Assembly: GCF_900099965.1 (NCBI RefSeq)
Contig: NZ_FNDJ01000003.1
Coordinates: forward strand, 558,001 to 622,000
Length of the DNA stretch: 64,000 nt
Source of the DNA: Nonomuraea jiangxiensis
Lineage (GTDB): Bacteria > Actinomycetota > Actinomycetes > Streptosporangiales > Streptosporangiaceae
Direction: 5' to 3'
The translations under genes and the position numbers were made by a program. This document shows positions 45,505 through 55,183 of the stretch, piece by piece (the stretch's first letter is position 1; each line of letters opens with the position of its first letter). The notes under the pieces were generated by a model. That model ran no database searches. It was given only the letters and a program-made list of their open reading frames with translations, and was not told the origin of the DNA.

Positions 45505-46515
45505 ATGCGCAACGAGCCCCGAACCGTGTCCGATCCCTTCGAGACGCTGGGTCTCGACCCTGCCCAGACCGCGCTGTACACGGCGGTTCTCCGGCTGCAC
45601 CGGGCCACGCGCACCGACCTCGCGCTGGCCATGGACAACCCGGTGGAGCAGGTCGGCGCCCAGCTCGACGACCTCGTCAAGCTGGGCGTGATCGACGAGC
45701 GGTCCGGCCATTACCTGGCCAGACATCCCGCGGCGGCGCTCGGGCGGGTGATCGCCGAGCGGCTCGACCGGCTGGCCGAGGAAAGCCGAATGATCGACTC
45801 GGCGTTCGGCTCGATCCGGGGCCTGATTCGCGACTACGACGCCGGGCGCGACTATCAGAGTGGCTCTTTCATGGTGGAGATGGCCAGCGGGGCCGATGTG
45901 CTGTATGAGAGCGTCGTCGGCATAGCCGTTCAATCACCGCCGATGACATTAGTGACCGGCATTCCCGACGAACGCACCATGACCGATTTTGCCCGCAAAT
46001 TTGCGGATCCCTGGGTTGATGCTCAGGAACGAAATCTTCTTACCGTTCATGCCATCGTCCCGGTCTCGACTCTCATGCTGCCCGGCGTCCGCGACCAGCT
46101 CACCCGCCTGCTGGAGACCGGCGGCAAAGTACGCACGCTGGACCGGGTGCCGAGCTGGTTCATGACCGTGGGCCCCGAGGTCGCCGGCCTGCCCTCCGTG
46201 TGGGGCGGCAACCTGCCCGACAACGCCTACAACTTCTACCTCGTACGCACCCCCGTCGTCGTGGGCGTGCTGCGGGCGCTGTTCGAGGAGTTGTGGGCCA
46301 GGGCCGTACCCCTGCCCTGGGGCCGCAGGGGCGACGGGATGATCCAGGTGCTGCGCCTGGCCGCGCAGGGCATGTGCGACGAGTCCATAGCCCGCCAGCT
46401 GGGGGTCTCGGTGCGGACGATCCGCGCCAGATTCGCCGACGCCATGGCCGAACTGGGCGCCCAGTCCCGCTTCCACGCGGGTGTGGAGGCGGCCAGGCGC
46501 GGCTGGCTCCGCTGA
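45505..46515 (+). CDS. TrmB-like N-terminus/LuxR-type HTH regulator
   Basis: A 336-residue regulator. The N-terminal 70 residues (FETLGLDPAQTALYTAVLRL, LDDLVKLGVIDERSGHYLAR) are a TrmB-like winged helix. The middle (LDRLAEESRMIDSAFGSIRG, TLVTGIPDERTM, VHAIVPVSTLMLPGVRD) resembles the HKD/PLD-like sensor of TrmB proteins. The C-terminus (IQVLRLAAQGMCDESIARQL, VSVRTIRARFADAMAELGA) is a LuxR-type HTH. Two DNA-binding ends on one chain are characteristic of an actinobacterial group of unknown ligand. A GC-poorer stretch lies at about 45890-46060. It faces guaB and the dyad, so it may control both directions. Confidence 0.78.
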   Translation: MRNEPRTVSDPFETLGLDPAQTALYTAVLRLHRATRTDLALAMDNPVEQVGAQLDDLVKLGVIDERSGHYLARHPAAALGRVIAERLDRLAEESRMIDSAFGSIRGLIRDYDAGRDYQSGSFMVEMASGADVLYESVVGIAVQSPPMTLVTGIPDERTMTDFARKFADPWVDAQERNLLTVHAIVPVSTLMLPGVRDQLTRLLETGGKVRTLDRVPSWFMTVGPEVAGLPSVWGGNLPDNAYNFYLVRTPVVVGVLRALFEELWARAVPLPWGRRGDGMIQVLRLAAQGMCDESIARQLGVSVRTIRARFADAMAELGAQSRFHAGVEAARRGWLR

Positions 46516-46657
46516 CCCCGTACCCCGCGGAAACAGCGCGCGGAGCAGGGCGGGAAGCCCGAAAACGCGCGAGTGGGACGGCCGGAAAGCGGGCAGCCGG
46601 CCGCAGGGCCTGAGCTATAACCCACCGCTCGGGCCGCTTCGGTCATATGGTGGGAAG

Positions 46658-47035
46658 GTGCTGGAAGACGTCCCCCGCGACCCGTTCGCGGACGACCCGA
46701 ACGATCCTTCCTCGGCGATGGGGGCACTCGACGACGCCGAGCCACTCACCGCGGCCGAACGTGACGAGGCCATCACCGACCTCGCCGACGTCGAGGTCTT
46801 TCGCTCCCTGCTCGAACCACAGGGGGTGCTGGGCCTCGTGCTCGACTGCCCCGAATGCGGCGAGCAGCACTTCTTCGACTGGGAGCTGCTGCGCGGCAAC
46901 CTGAGGCAAATGATCGAGAAGGGCCAGCCTCAGGTCCACGAGCCGGCCTTTCACCCTGACCCGGCCGACTATGTCAGCTGGGAGTACGCCAGAGGCTATG
47001 TCGATGGCGTCATCGACACGGAGGAACGCCGCTGA
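46658..47035 (+). CDS. DUF5319 protein
   Basis: A 125-residue acidic protein, the actinobacterial DUF5319 family: LEDVPRDPFADDPNDPS, LVLDCPECGEQHFFDWELL, VHEPAFHPDPADYVSWEYAR and GYVDGVID. The single CPEC pair suggests metal binding, but function is unknown. It is conserved next to the SigD/ShbA and guaB genes in actinobacteria. The GTG at 46658 is preferred over the long upstream frame because similarity begins there. TATGGT ends six bases before it, so the transcript may be leaderless. Its 3' end overlaps the minute RsdA-like frame on the other strand. Confidence 0.82.
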   Translation: MLEDVPRDPFADDPNDPSSAMGALDDAEPLTAAERDEAITDLADVEVFRSLLEPQGVLGLVLDCPECGEQHFFDWELLRGNLRQMIEKGQPQVHEPAFHPDPADYVSWEYARGYVDGVIDTEERR

Positions 47036-47148
47036 CCGACATCATCGAGCAGCACGGCCAGCAACCGCACCGCTGGATCGGCTGAATCAGGCATCTCCCC
47101 GCGACCGAGCGCGTCGAGCAGCGCGTCGGTCTCTTCCTCTGGCGTCAA
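46996..47148 (-). CDS. Minute RsdA-like (anti-sigma-D) ORF coupled to shbA
   Basis: A 50-codon frame starting at a TTG that overlaps the shbA stop (TTGA), with GGAG five bases upstream, so translation could continue from shbA. Its translation contains LLDALGRGE and [14 protein letters not shown], resembling the sigma-binding N-terminal domain of the anti-sigma-D factor RsdA, which normally continues into a membrane helix and an external domain. Here the frame stops after 50 codons, and the similarity ends (about 47037) just where the convergent DUF5319 gene ends (47035). It may be a miniature cytosolic anti-sigma factor or the stump of a lost rsdA. It is too short for routine gene callers. 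Confidence 0.45.
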   Translation of the reverse strand: MTPEEETDALLDALGRGEMPDSADPAVRLLAVLLDDVGQRRSSVSMTPST

Positions 47149-47810
47149 GCTGACTCCAGCTCCGCCATCTGCCGCAATCTGGCCAGCGCCCGATGCTGGG
47201 CGACGCGGACCGCACCTGGTGACATACCGAGTACATTACCGGTCTCCTCGGCCGACAGCCCCGACACCACCCGCAACAGCAGCAACTCCCGCTGGTTGTC
47301 GGGCAGCCGGGCCAGCAGCCTGCGCGCGTGCTCGACCTCGATGTAGCGGACCACCGTCTCCTCCGGCCCCGGCCCATCGTCCGGCCCGTCGGGCAGATCC
47401 TGGGTCGGTACGGCCGAGCGCACCGAACTCCGCAACGCATCGGCCACTTTGTGCGAGGCGATCCCGAACACGAAGGAGGCGAACGGCCGTCCCATGTCCC
47501 GGTATCGCGGCAGCGCGGACAGGACCGCGATGCACACCTCCTGGGCTACGTCATCGGCAATGTGATATTGCCCTGAAACCCTGCCCAGCCTGGCGCGACA
47601 ATAGCGCACCACCATCGGACGCAACTCACCGAGCAGGGATTCGATCGCACTGCGATCTCCCTGCACGGCGAGGCTCGTCAGTTCCCTAAGGTCGGAGTCA
47701 TCCGTCCGTGCCGGAAGTCTCGACGCGAGCCTTACCCCAATTTTGGCGTCGGCGACGCTTCCCTCGCTCACGATAGGCATGATGCCCGCACTGATCCGGC
47801 CTGTCGTCAT
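47145..47810 (-). CDS. shbA: RNA polymerase sigma factor ShbA/SigD type
   Basis: A 221-residue sigma-70 family factor. Region 2 is [51 protein letters not shown] and [15 protein letters not shown]; region 4 is [20 protein letters not shown] and [20 protein letters not shown]. The family (ShbA in Streptomyces, SigD in mycobacteria) drives growth genes including the principal sigma factor in Streptomyces. Its neighbours (DUF5319, guaB, groEL) match the usual context. The ATG at 47810 or at 47780 could be the start; I keep the longer. No full-length anti-sigma gene is present. Confidence 0.85.
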   Translation of the reverse strand: MTTGRISAGIMPIVSEGSVADAKIGVRLASRLPARTDDSDLRELTSLAVQGDRSAIESLLGELRPMVVRYCRARLGRVSGQYHIADDVAQEVCIAVLSALPRYRDMGRPFASFVFGIASHKVADALRSSVRSAVPTQDLPDGPDDGPGPEETVVRYIEVEHARRLLARLPDNQRELLLLRVVSGLSAEETGNVLGMSPGAVRVAQHRALARLRQMAELESA

Positions 47811-48188
47811 AGCGAACGGCTACGGATTGGTCACATTGAAGCGACGATAACCATCAGTAATCAAATGACCACACTAAGCCTTAACTGCTGACATAATGTT
47901 TCACCCCATAACCCGGAATGCACGACAATTGCCAGCCCACAGACGCTTATCTGCCACTTCCGGTTTACTCCAGCAATCCACCTTTCCCCCCATTTCCCCC
48001 CAGAAGCCGCCACCCCTCGAAACACGCCCCCTGCCCTGACCCCGTCCGCCGGCCGCCATCGAGGAACCCCAACCGGCGAACGAGCAGGCCGACCCGCGGG
48101 CGATCGGCCGGCCCGAGCACCTCGCGCTCGCTCACCACCTCGATCTACGCCGCTCGCGGACCGCCACCACCGGCCCGCGCCAGTGCCC
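47811..48188. other. AT-richer intergenic region upstream of shbA
   Basis: About 380 bases without a supported gene. The half next to shbA (47820-47900) is distinctly less GC-rich and should hold its promoter, but no convincing -35/-10 pair could be picked by eye. A short direct repeat TTTCCCCCCATTTCCCCCCAG lies near 47982-48002. Confidence 0.5.
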
Positions 48189-48776
48189 CTAGTCATCCTG
48201 TACGTCGAGCAACTCCAGATACCCCTGGACGGCCTCCCACAGGTGGTGCTCGGGATACCGGCCCACCCCGCGATGCTCCCTGCGCCACCGCCGGTCCCAG
48301 TACGAGTCGTGCACCGCCCGCAGATGCTCCAGCGCCGTCCTGAGCTCCCCGGCGGCCCGGGCCGGCTCATCCTCGGGCTCCGCCCCGCGCACAAGGTCGA
48401 ACCGGCGCGCCTCCAGGGCATCGAGCACGGCCTTCTCGGGCCCGTCCAGCGACCAGAACCGGATCGGCCCGCGGATGAACGGGTTTGCCACCGGATCCCG
48501 CCGGGAGCGCCACCAGTAGGCCACCCCGCCCTGGTCCAGCCGCAGGAAGTCCACCAGCCAGGCGGTGCCGGGCGGATGAGACCCCCAGGCCACCTCCTCC
48601 GGCGGCAGGTTCAGTACGAAGACGACCTCGATCTCCTCGATCGGATCGGCCCCGTCCAGCAACTTCCCGAAGACGTACGCCTCCCGCAGGAACGGCTCGT
48701 CCACCGGCACCCGCCTGGTCTGCTCGCACGCCTCGGCGAGCATCCGCAACCGATCCACCGCCCGCCCATACCGCAC
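48189..48776 (-). CDS. Uncharacterised actinobacterial protein
   Basis: A 195-residue protein I cannot assign. It is acidic and aromatic, with no signal peptide or membrane segment: RAVDRLRMLAEACEQ, FLREAYVFGKLLDGADPIEE, VVFVLNLPPEEVAWGSHPPG, WLVDFLRLDQGGVAYWWRS and RGPIRFWSLDGPEKAVLDAL. The pattern of Trp and acidic residues and consistent third-position GC mark it as coding. The GTG at 48776 is chosen because AGGAGGGA lies about seven bases upstream; the frame is open further, but only through the 14-bp repeat tract. The repeat tract lies in its promoter region, about 110 bases before the start. Confidence 0.6.
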   Translation of the reverse strand: MRYGRAVDRLRMLAEACEQTRRVPVDEPFLREAYVFGKLLDGADPIEEIEVVFVLNLPPEEVAWGSHPPGTAWLVDFLRLDQGGVAYWWRSRRDPVANPFIRGPIRFWSLDGPEKAVLDALEARRFDLVRGAEPEDEPARAAGELRTALEHLRAVHDSYWDRRWRREHRGVGRYPEHHLWEAVQGYLELLDVQDD

Positions 48777-49440
48777 GCCCACTCCCTCCTCCCGTCCCAC
48801 CACTCCACAAGCCGCCCGCCCCAGCGGCTTGCCCAGTGCCACCGGATTCCCCGACCACCCGAAGCACCTCCCAACGCCCAGCGGCCCCCCTCGACCCGGC
48901 CTCCTCGACCTGACCCGCTGGACCCGGCCCGCTGGACCCAGCCTGCTCGACCCGGCCTGCTCGACCCGGCCTGCTCGACCCGGCCTGCTCGACCCAGCCT
49001 GCTCGACCCAGCCTGCTCGACCCAGCCTGCTCGACCCAGCCTGCTCGACCCAGCCTGCTCGACCCAGCCTGCTCGACCCAGCCTGTTCCACCAAGCGCCC
49101 GGCGAAATGGCCGACTTGACCCGGCGGGCTCGGGCAGTGGCAGGCGTCGTCGGCCTCCCCTGTTCGAGCCCCCAGGCAGGCGGTGCCGGCCCGCCCACCG
49201 CAGGGCGCTGGTGCGGCTGAGGTGGGCGAATCGTATCGGCCAACGGGTAGTGATGCGCAGCCCGCCGACGCTCGCCATGGCCCGGGGACGGCGCTCCGGG
49301 TCCCCGCGCCCGCAGGAGGAGGTCGGTGGCTCGCCACCGCCCGCGGCTTCGAGTGTGGTCCAGCTCCCGCTCCAGGTTCGCCACATCGTCCCGGAGAGCC
49401 CAGTTGGCGTACTCAGCCGGGACGAACCCCACAAAAGCCA
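48777..49440. other. Intergenic region with a minisatellite, no clear gene
   Basis: Apart from the tandem repeat (listed separately), two minus-strand frames starting near 49441 and 49452 show short protein-like stretches (VPAEYANWALRDDVANLERE in one, AMASVGGLRITTRW in another) that then run into the repeat. This could be a frame-shifted gene remnant just beyond the groEL terminator; evidence is too thin to call a gene. Confidence 0.35.
48942..49081. repeat. 14-bp tandem repeat, ten near-perfect copies
   Basis: The unit CCTGCTCGACCCRG is repeated ten times without gaps, the first three copies ending GG and the later ones AG. Degenerate copies extend it to about 48890 on one side and 49095 on the other. 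The unit is not a multiple of three, so it is not a coding repeat; all frames are open because the unit lacks stops. Confidence 0.9.
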
Positions 49441-49474
49441 CACGGCCCGCATCCTTTCAAGGATGCAGGCCGTG
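49441..49474 (-). terminator. groESL terminator
   Basis: CACGGCC and GGCCGTG with inner GCATCC and GGATGC form a stem of 13 pairs with one mismatch and a 6-base loop, 13 bases after the groEL stop; on the minus strand it is followed by TGGCTTTTG. Confidence 0.75.
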
Positions 49475-49487
49475 ACGGGCAGGAAGG

Positions 49488-51185
<1,698 letters not shown>

Positions 51186-51497
51186 TTACTTCTCGATGAT
51201 CGCGAGAACGTCGCGGGCGGAGAGCACGAGGTACTCCTCGCCGCCGTACTTGACCTCGGTGCCGCCGTACTTGCTGTAGAGGACGATGTCGCCCTCCGAG
51301 ACGTCGAGCGGAATCCGCTTGTCGCCGTCCTCGTCCCAGTTGCCCGGGCCCACCGCGAGGACCTTGCCCTCTTGCGGCTTCTCCTTGGCAGTGTCCGGGA
51401 TGACCAGGCCGGAAGCGGTGGTCTGCTCGGCCTCAAGCGGCTGAACCACAATGCGGTCGCCGAGCGGCTTAACGGGAACCTTGGTGGCGGTCGTCAC
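51186..51497 (-). CDS. groES: 10-kDa co-chaperonin
   Basis: A 103-residue Gro[62 protein letters not shown] and [13 protein letters not shown], including the mobile loop that docks to GroEL. It caps the chaperonin ring. It is first in the operon, with groEL 72 bases downstream. Transcription starts within the CIRCE element about 115 bases upstream, so HrcA repression and heat induction are expected. Confidence 0.97.
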   Translation of the reverse strand: MTTATKVPVKPLGDRIVVQPLEAEQTTASGLVIPDTAKEKPQEGKVLAVGPGNWDEDGDKRIPLDVSEGDIVLYSKYGGTEVKYGGEEYLVLSARDVLAIIEK

Positions 51498-51586
51498 GAT
51501 CGGACCTCCCCTTCAGATTTGAATGATCTAGAAGAGGCGACCAGCTGGGCCTGCCGTCGCGGGTGTCAGACCTGCCTCGTCGCACG

Positions 51587-51613
51587 TTGGCACTCTCAAG
51601 GGGAGAGTGCCAA
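51587..51613 (-). promoter_or_regulatory. CIRCE operator (HrcA site)
   Basis: TTGGCACTC-N9-GAGTGCCAA, a perfect 9-9-9 inverted repeat matching the CIRCE consensus (TTAGCACTC-N9-GAGTGCTAA) with one symmetric change. It overlaps the predicted groES transcription start. Confidence 0.95.
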
Positions 51614-51618
51614 CAGGA

Positions 51619-51647
51619 AACATATGCAAGAGGGGCTTGACAGTCAA
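51619..51647 (-). promoter_or_regulatory. groESL promoter
   Basis: On the minus strand TTGACT (51647-51642), 17 bases, then TATGTT (51624-51619): a near-consensus housekeeping promoter immediately upstream of CIRCE. Confidence 0.85.
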
Positions 51648-51759
51648 CACGAACGCGTCTGCTGTGAGCGATCAGGCCGGGAAACCCCGGCCCCGGCGGC
51701 CTCCCGATCCGTTACGACGCGCCGGTTCGAGCGCTCGACCAGGGCGATAACGTCGTTCC

Positions 51760-53082
51760 GTGGACCTCGAAGCCTTCGCCGACCTGCTGACGCCGCGTGG
51801 GCAGCGGGCGCTCGCCGAGGCCGGGGAGCTCATCGGCGCCGACCCGGTCGCCGCCGCCACGAGGCTCCGCAGGACGTACGACGCCGCGCTCACCTCCGCA
51901 GCGCTCACCCAGGCGGGGCTCAGGGAGCGCGCCAGGGCCAAGTTCGGCGCGGACGCCGAGCGGATGTACTTCACGCCGCACGGCCTGGAGCAGGCCACCC
52001 GGGCGGAGGTCGCCGCCCACCGCGCCCACCGCATCGCCACCTGGCCCGACCCGGGCACCCCCGTGACCCAGCAGGACCCGCACACCCCCGCGGCATCGCC
52101 AGACCTGGCCACCCCCGCGACCCAGCAGGCCCCGGGCACCCCGGCGGCACGGCACGGCCCGGACGCCGCCGCCACCCGGCGGGAGGCGGGCGTTCCCGCC
52201 GCCGGTGGGCTCCGGGTCGTGGATGCCTGCTGCGGCATCGGCGGCGACCTGCTGGCGCTGGCCCGCGCCGGCTGCATCGTGACCGCCGTGGACACCGACC
52301 CGCTCACCGTGGCCGTGGCCAGGGCCAACGCCGAGGCGTTCGGACTGGCGGCCGAGGTGTGCGTGGCGGATGCGGCGAGCGTCCGCCCGGAGGACCACGA
52401 CGTCCTGTTCGCCGACCCGGCACGGCGGACGAGCAGGGGCCGGACGTTCGACCCCATGGCCTACTCCCCGCCCTGGCCCGTGGTGCTCGACCTGCTCGCC
52501 CGAGCCCGCAGGGCGTGCCTCAAGGTCGCCCCCGGCATCCCGTACGAGTTCATCCCCGCCGACGCCGAGGCCGAGTGGGTCTCCTACAAGGGCGAGGTCA
52601 AGGAGGCCACTCTGTGGACGGGCGGGGCGGGCGGCGGGCGGCGGGCCACCCTGCTGCCCGGCGGGCACACCCTCACGGCCACCGGCACCCGGGCCCCCGT
52701 CGGCCCGGTCGGGCGCTACCTCTACGAGCCCGACGGCGCCGCCATCCGGGCACATCTCGTCGGCGAGGTGGCCGCTCTGGTCAACGGCCGCCTGCCGGAC
52801 CCGATGATCGCGTATATCACCGGTGACACCGCCAAGGACACTCCATGGGCGGCGAGATACGAAATAAACGACGTCCTGCCGTTTTCCCTGAAAAAGCTGC
52901 GCGCGGAGCTCCGCAGGCGACATGTCGGCAATGTCACCATCAAGAAGCGCGGTTCGGCCATCGATATCGAACGCCTCCGAACGGACCTCCGACTGAACGG
53001 CGACAATTCCGCGGTAATCATCCTGACCCGGATTCTCGATAAACCATCGGTCCTCATCTGTAACCCCTCATCAGCTGCCTGA
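51760..53082 (+). CDS. Class I methyltransferase with THUMP-like domain
   Basis: A 440-residue protein. The N-terminal 90 residues are helical (DLEAFADLLTPRGQRALAEA, RMYFTPHGLEQATR). A Pro/Thr/Gln-rich insert (about 97-145) made of loose GTP/TP-type repeats follows. The SAM domain shows VVDACCGIGGDLLALARAG, AVDTDPLTV and FADPARRTSRGR, and the C-terminal part (EINDVLPFSLKKLRAELRRR, VGNVTIKKRG) is the THUMP-like domain seen in this actinobacterial family. It is thought to act on RNA, by family inference. The GTG at 51760 is the start. It is divergent from groES. Confidence 0.82.
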   Translation: MDLEAFADLLTPRGQRALAEAGELIGADPVAAATRLRRTYDAALTSAALTQAGLRERARAKFGADAERMYFTPHGLEQATRAEVAAHRAHRIATWPDPGTPVTQQDPHTPAASPDLATPATQQAPGTPAARHGPDAAATRREAGVPAAGGLRVVDACCGIGGDLLALARAGCIVTAVDTDPLTVAVARANAEAFGLAAEVCVADAASVRPEDHDVLFADPARRTSRGRTFDPMAYSPPWPVVLDLLARARRACLKVAPGIPYEFIPADAEAEWVSYKGEVKEATLWTGGAGGGRRATLLPGGHTLTATGTRAPVGPVGRYLYEPDGAAIRAHLVGEVAALVNGRLPDPMIAYITGDTAKDTPWAARYEINDVLPFSLKKLRAELRRRHVGNVTIKKRGSAIDIERLRTDLRLNGDNSAVIILTRILDKPSVLICNPSSAA

Positions 53083-53277
53083 ACACCGCCAAATCGGCCA
53101 TTACCCCGTTAACCACGATCTTTCACTTCACCCCTGCCGGACCTTGATCGAGAGGCTAAGGTGGGCGGGCGGGAGTTCTCCCCCTAATGCGGTTATCCGT
53201 GTTCTCGCTCTTTCATCTGCAAACCGGACCTATCCCAATGCTGCGCGGCAGACCGTCGGCGAGCGAAGGAGCTTTCG

Positions 53278-55065
53278 GTGGACAATTCCAACCACACCAC
53301 CCTTCTTCAGGCAGGCGGCCACCAGGCCATCTCCGAGAGAATGCGAGACCTGCTCAACCGCGCCGCCCAGGACCACGTCTACGAGCAGCGCACGCAGGGA
53401 GCCGTGCTCGACGAGATCCGCCAGCGGCTCGAAGGCATGGAGTGGCTGCTGCGCGAGGTGCGCGAGCGCGAGCTCGGCGGGCTCAGCGGCACCTTGGAGG
53501 CGGTCAGCGGCAGGCTGGACGACATCACCGCCAAGCCGCCGATGTGGGCCGAGGGGCTGGCCCAGCACGTGGAGGCCGTACGCGACCATGTGGACGCCGT
53601 CGGCGACCGGGTGAGCCTCGTGGACGCGCACGTGGCCCCGGTCGGCGAGTTGCCGAACCTCTGGGCCGACCTCGGCACCGTGGGCGAGAGCGTGGACGAA
53701 GCCCTCAAACGGCTGCAGTCCGTGCTGGACACCACCGATGGCATCACTAAGGGAATGTCCGACTTCGCCGCCCAGCTGGCCGGCCTCAACTCCAGCATGG
53801 AGGCCGCCGCCAGCCGGTTCACCAGGCTCGACAAGTCCATGACCGAGCTGGCCGGCCGTACCGACCGGGTCGAGCTCGTGGTCAACGACCTGTCGGAGGG
53901 CATCGGCGCCCGCCTGGCCGAGACCGACCAGCGGCTGTCCGCGCGCCTGGACGGCACCGACCAGCGCCTGTCCACCCGGCTCGACGAGACCGACCAGCGC
54001 CTCACACGCCGGCTCGACGAGACGGACCAGCGGCTGGCCACGAGTCTCGTCGAGGCGGACGAGCGGCTCGTCACCCGGCTCAGGGAGGCCGACGAGCAGC
54101 TCGCCACCCGCCTGACCGATACCGAGCAGCGCCTGGCCGCCCGCCTGGACGAGACCGACCGCCACCTCGCCGTCCAGGTCGGCGAGAGCGAGCAGCGTCT
54201 GACGGCCCGGCTCAGCGGCGTGGACGCCCGGCTCGACAGGGCCGAGGGCAAGCTCGCCGGCCTCGACACCAGGCTCACCGGCTTCGACAGCCGCCTGGAG
54301 TCCGCCGACGAGTGCCTGGCCGACATCGACACCAGGCTGGACGGCATCGACAGCCGGGTGGGCAGCGTGGACAAGCGGCTCACGTCGATGGACGGCCAGC
54401 TCAGCGGGTTCACCAAGCGGCTGAGCACCGTGGACGGCCACCTCGGCAGGCACGACGACCGTTTCGACGCCCTCGACGTACGCATCGACGCCCGCTTCAC
54501 CGCGCTCGACGAGCGCATGGCCGGCACGGAGCAGCGCCTCACCGAGGGCACCACCCGCAACGAGGGCCGCTTCAACAAGCTCGACACCCAGCTGGACTCC
54601 ATCGACGAGCGGCTGGTCGAGACCGAGGAGCACCTGATCGGCCGCCTCGACGCGGTGGACGGCCAGTTCGGCACGCTCGACAGCCGATTCAACGGCCTCG
54701 ACACCCACCTGAACGGCCTGGCCACCCGCGCCCAGCAGGCCGGCGAGCACCTGGAGGCGGTGGACGACCGCATCGAGGCCGTCAATCAGCGGATGGGCCA
54801 GCTGCCCGCCGCCCTGGCCCTTCCCGAACGGATCGGCGAGCTGGTCCGCTCGCAGGCCGACGACCAGGCCGAGCGCCTGACCGCCGCCGCAGAGACCCTC
54901 ACCGAGCTCGTACGTTCCCGCCCCGACCGCGACCAGATCACCGAGGCGGTCAGCGGCATCGTCCAGCCCGCCACCGACGACCTGAACAGGCGCCTCAGCG
55001 CCCTGGAGGAGACCATGCTGGCCCTGGCCGAGGCCCTGCTGCGCCCGATCAGGGCCAAGGACTGA
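53278..55065 (+). CDS. Long coiled-coil protein with 11-residue repeats
   Basis: A 595-residue cytoplasmic-type protein without signal peptide or membrane segment. From about residue 200 to 320 it has near-exact 11-residue repeats of the type ETDQRLSTRLD, each with two hydrophobic positions, predicting a hendecad coiled coil. From about 320 to 510 the repeats loosen (RLTSMDGQLSGFTKRLSTV, FDALDVRIDARFTALDERM). N- and C-terminal parts are ordinary amphipathic helices. Function is unknown; structural or chromosome/polar scaffolding roles are possible. The GTG at 53278 has AAGGAG eight bases upstream. It is convergent with tsaD. Confidence 0.75.
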   Translation: MDNSNHTTLLQAGGHQAISERMRDLLNRAAQDHVYEQRTQGAVLDEIRQRLEGMEWLLREVRERELGGLSGTLEAVSGRLDDITAKPPMWAEGLAQHVEAVRDHVDAVGDRVSLVDAHVAPVGELPNLWADLGTVGESVDEALKRLQSVLDTTDGITKGMSDFAAQLAGLNSSMEAAASRFTRLDKSMTELAGRTDRVELVVNDLSEGIGARLAETDQRLSARLDGTDQRLSTRLDETDQRLTRRLDETDQRLATSLVEADERLVTRLREADEQLATRLTDTEQRLAARLDETDRHLAVQVGESEQRLTARLSGVDARLDRAEGKLAGLDTRLTGFDSRLESADECLADIDTRLDGIDSRVGSVDKRLTSMDGQLSGFTKRLSTVDGHLGRHDDRFDALDVRIDARFTALDERMAGTEQRLTEGTTRNEGRFNKLDTQLDSIDERLVETEEHLIGRLDAVDGQFGTLDSRFNGLDTHLNGLATRAQQAGEHLEAVDDRIEAVNQRMGQLPAALALPERIGELVRSQADDQAERLTAAAETLTELVRSRPDRDQITEAVSGIVQPATDDLNRRLSALEETMLALAEALLRPIRAKD

Positions 55066-55106
55066 ACGGGCGGCTGAGAGGCCCTGAGGGGCGTCTCACG
55101 CCACCC

Positions 55107-55129
55107 GCAGGACCGGCTCCTGGTCCTGC
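55107..55129. terminator. Hairpin between the coiled-coil gene and tsaD
   Basis: GCAGGACC (55107-55114) and GGTCCTGC (55122-55129), perfect 8-bp arms with a 7-base loop, centrally placed in the 118-base convergent gap. No T-run on either side, so it may act weakly in both directions. Confidence 0.45.
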
Positions 55130-55183
55130 GCCTGCGCGGGCGGGCAGGCGAGCGCCAGAAGTCCCCGCCCGAGCGGGCCGGGG

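Noticed and set aside
48942-49081. Tandem repeats as a CRISPR array
   Set aside because: The 14-bp units are contiguous without unique spacers, so this is a minisatellite.
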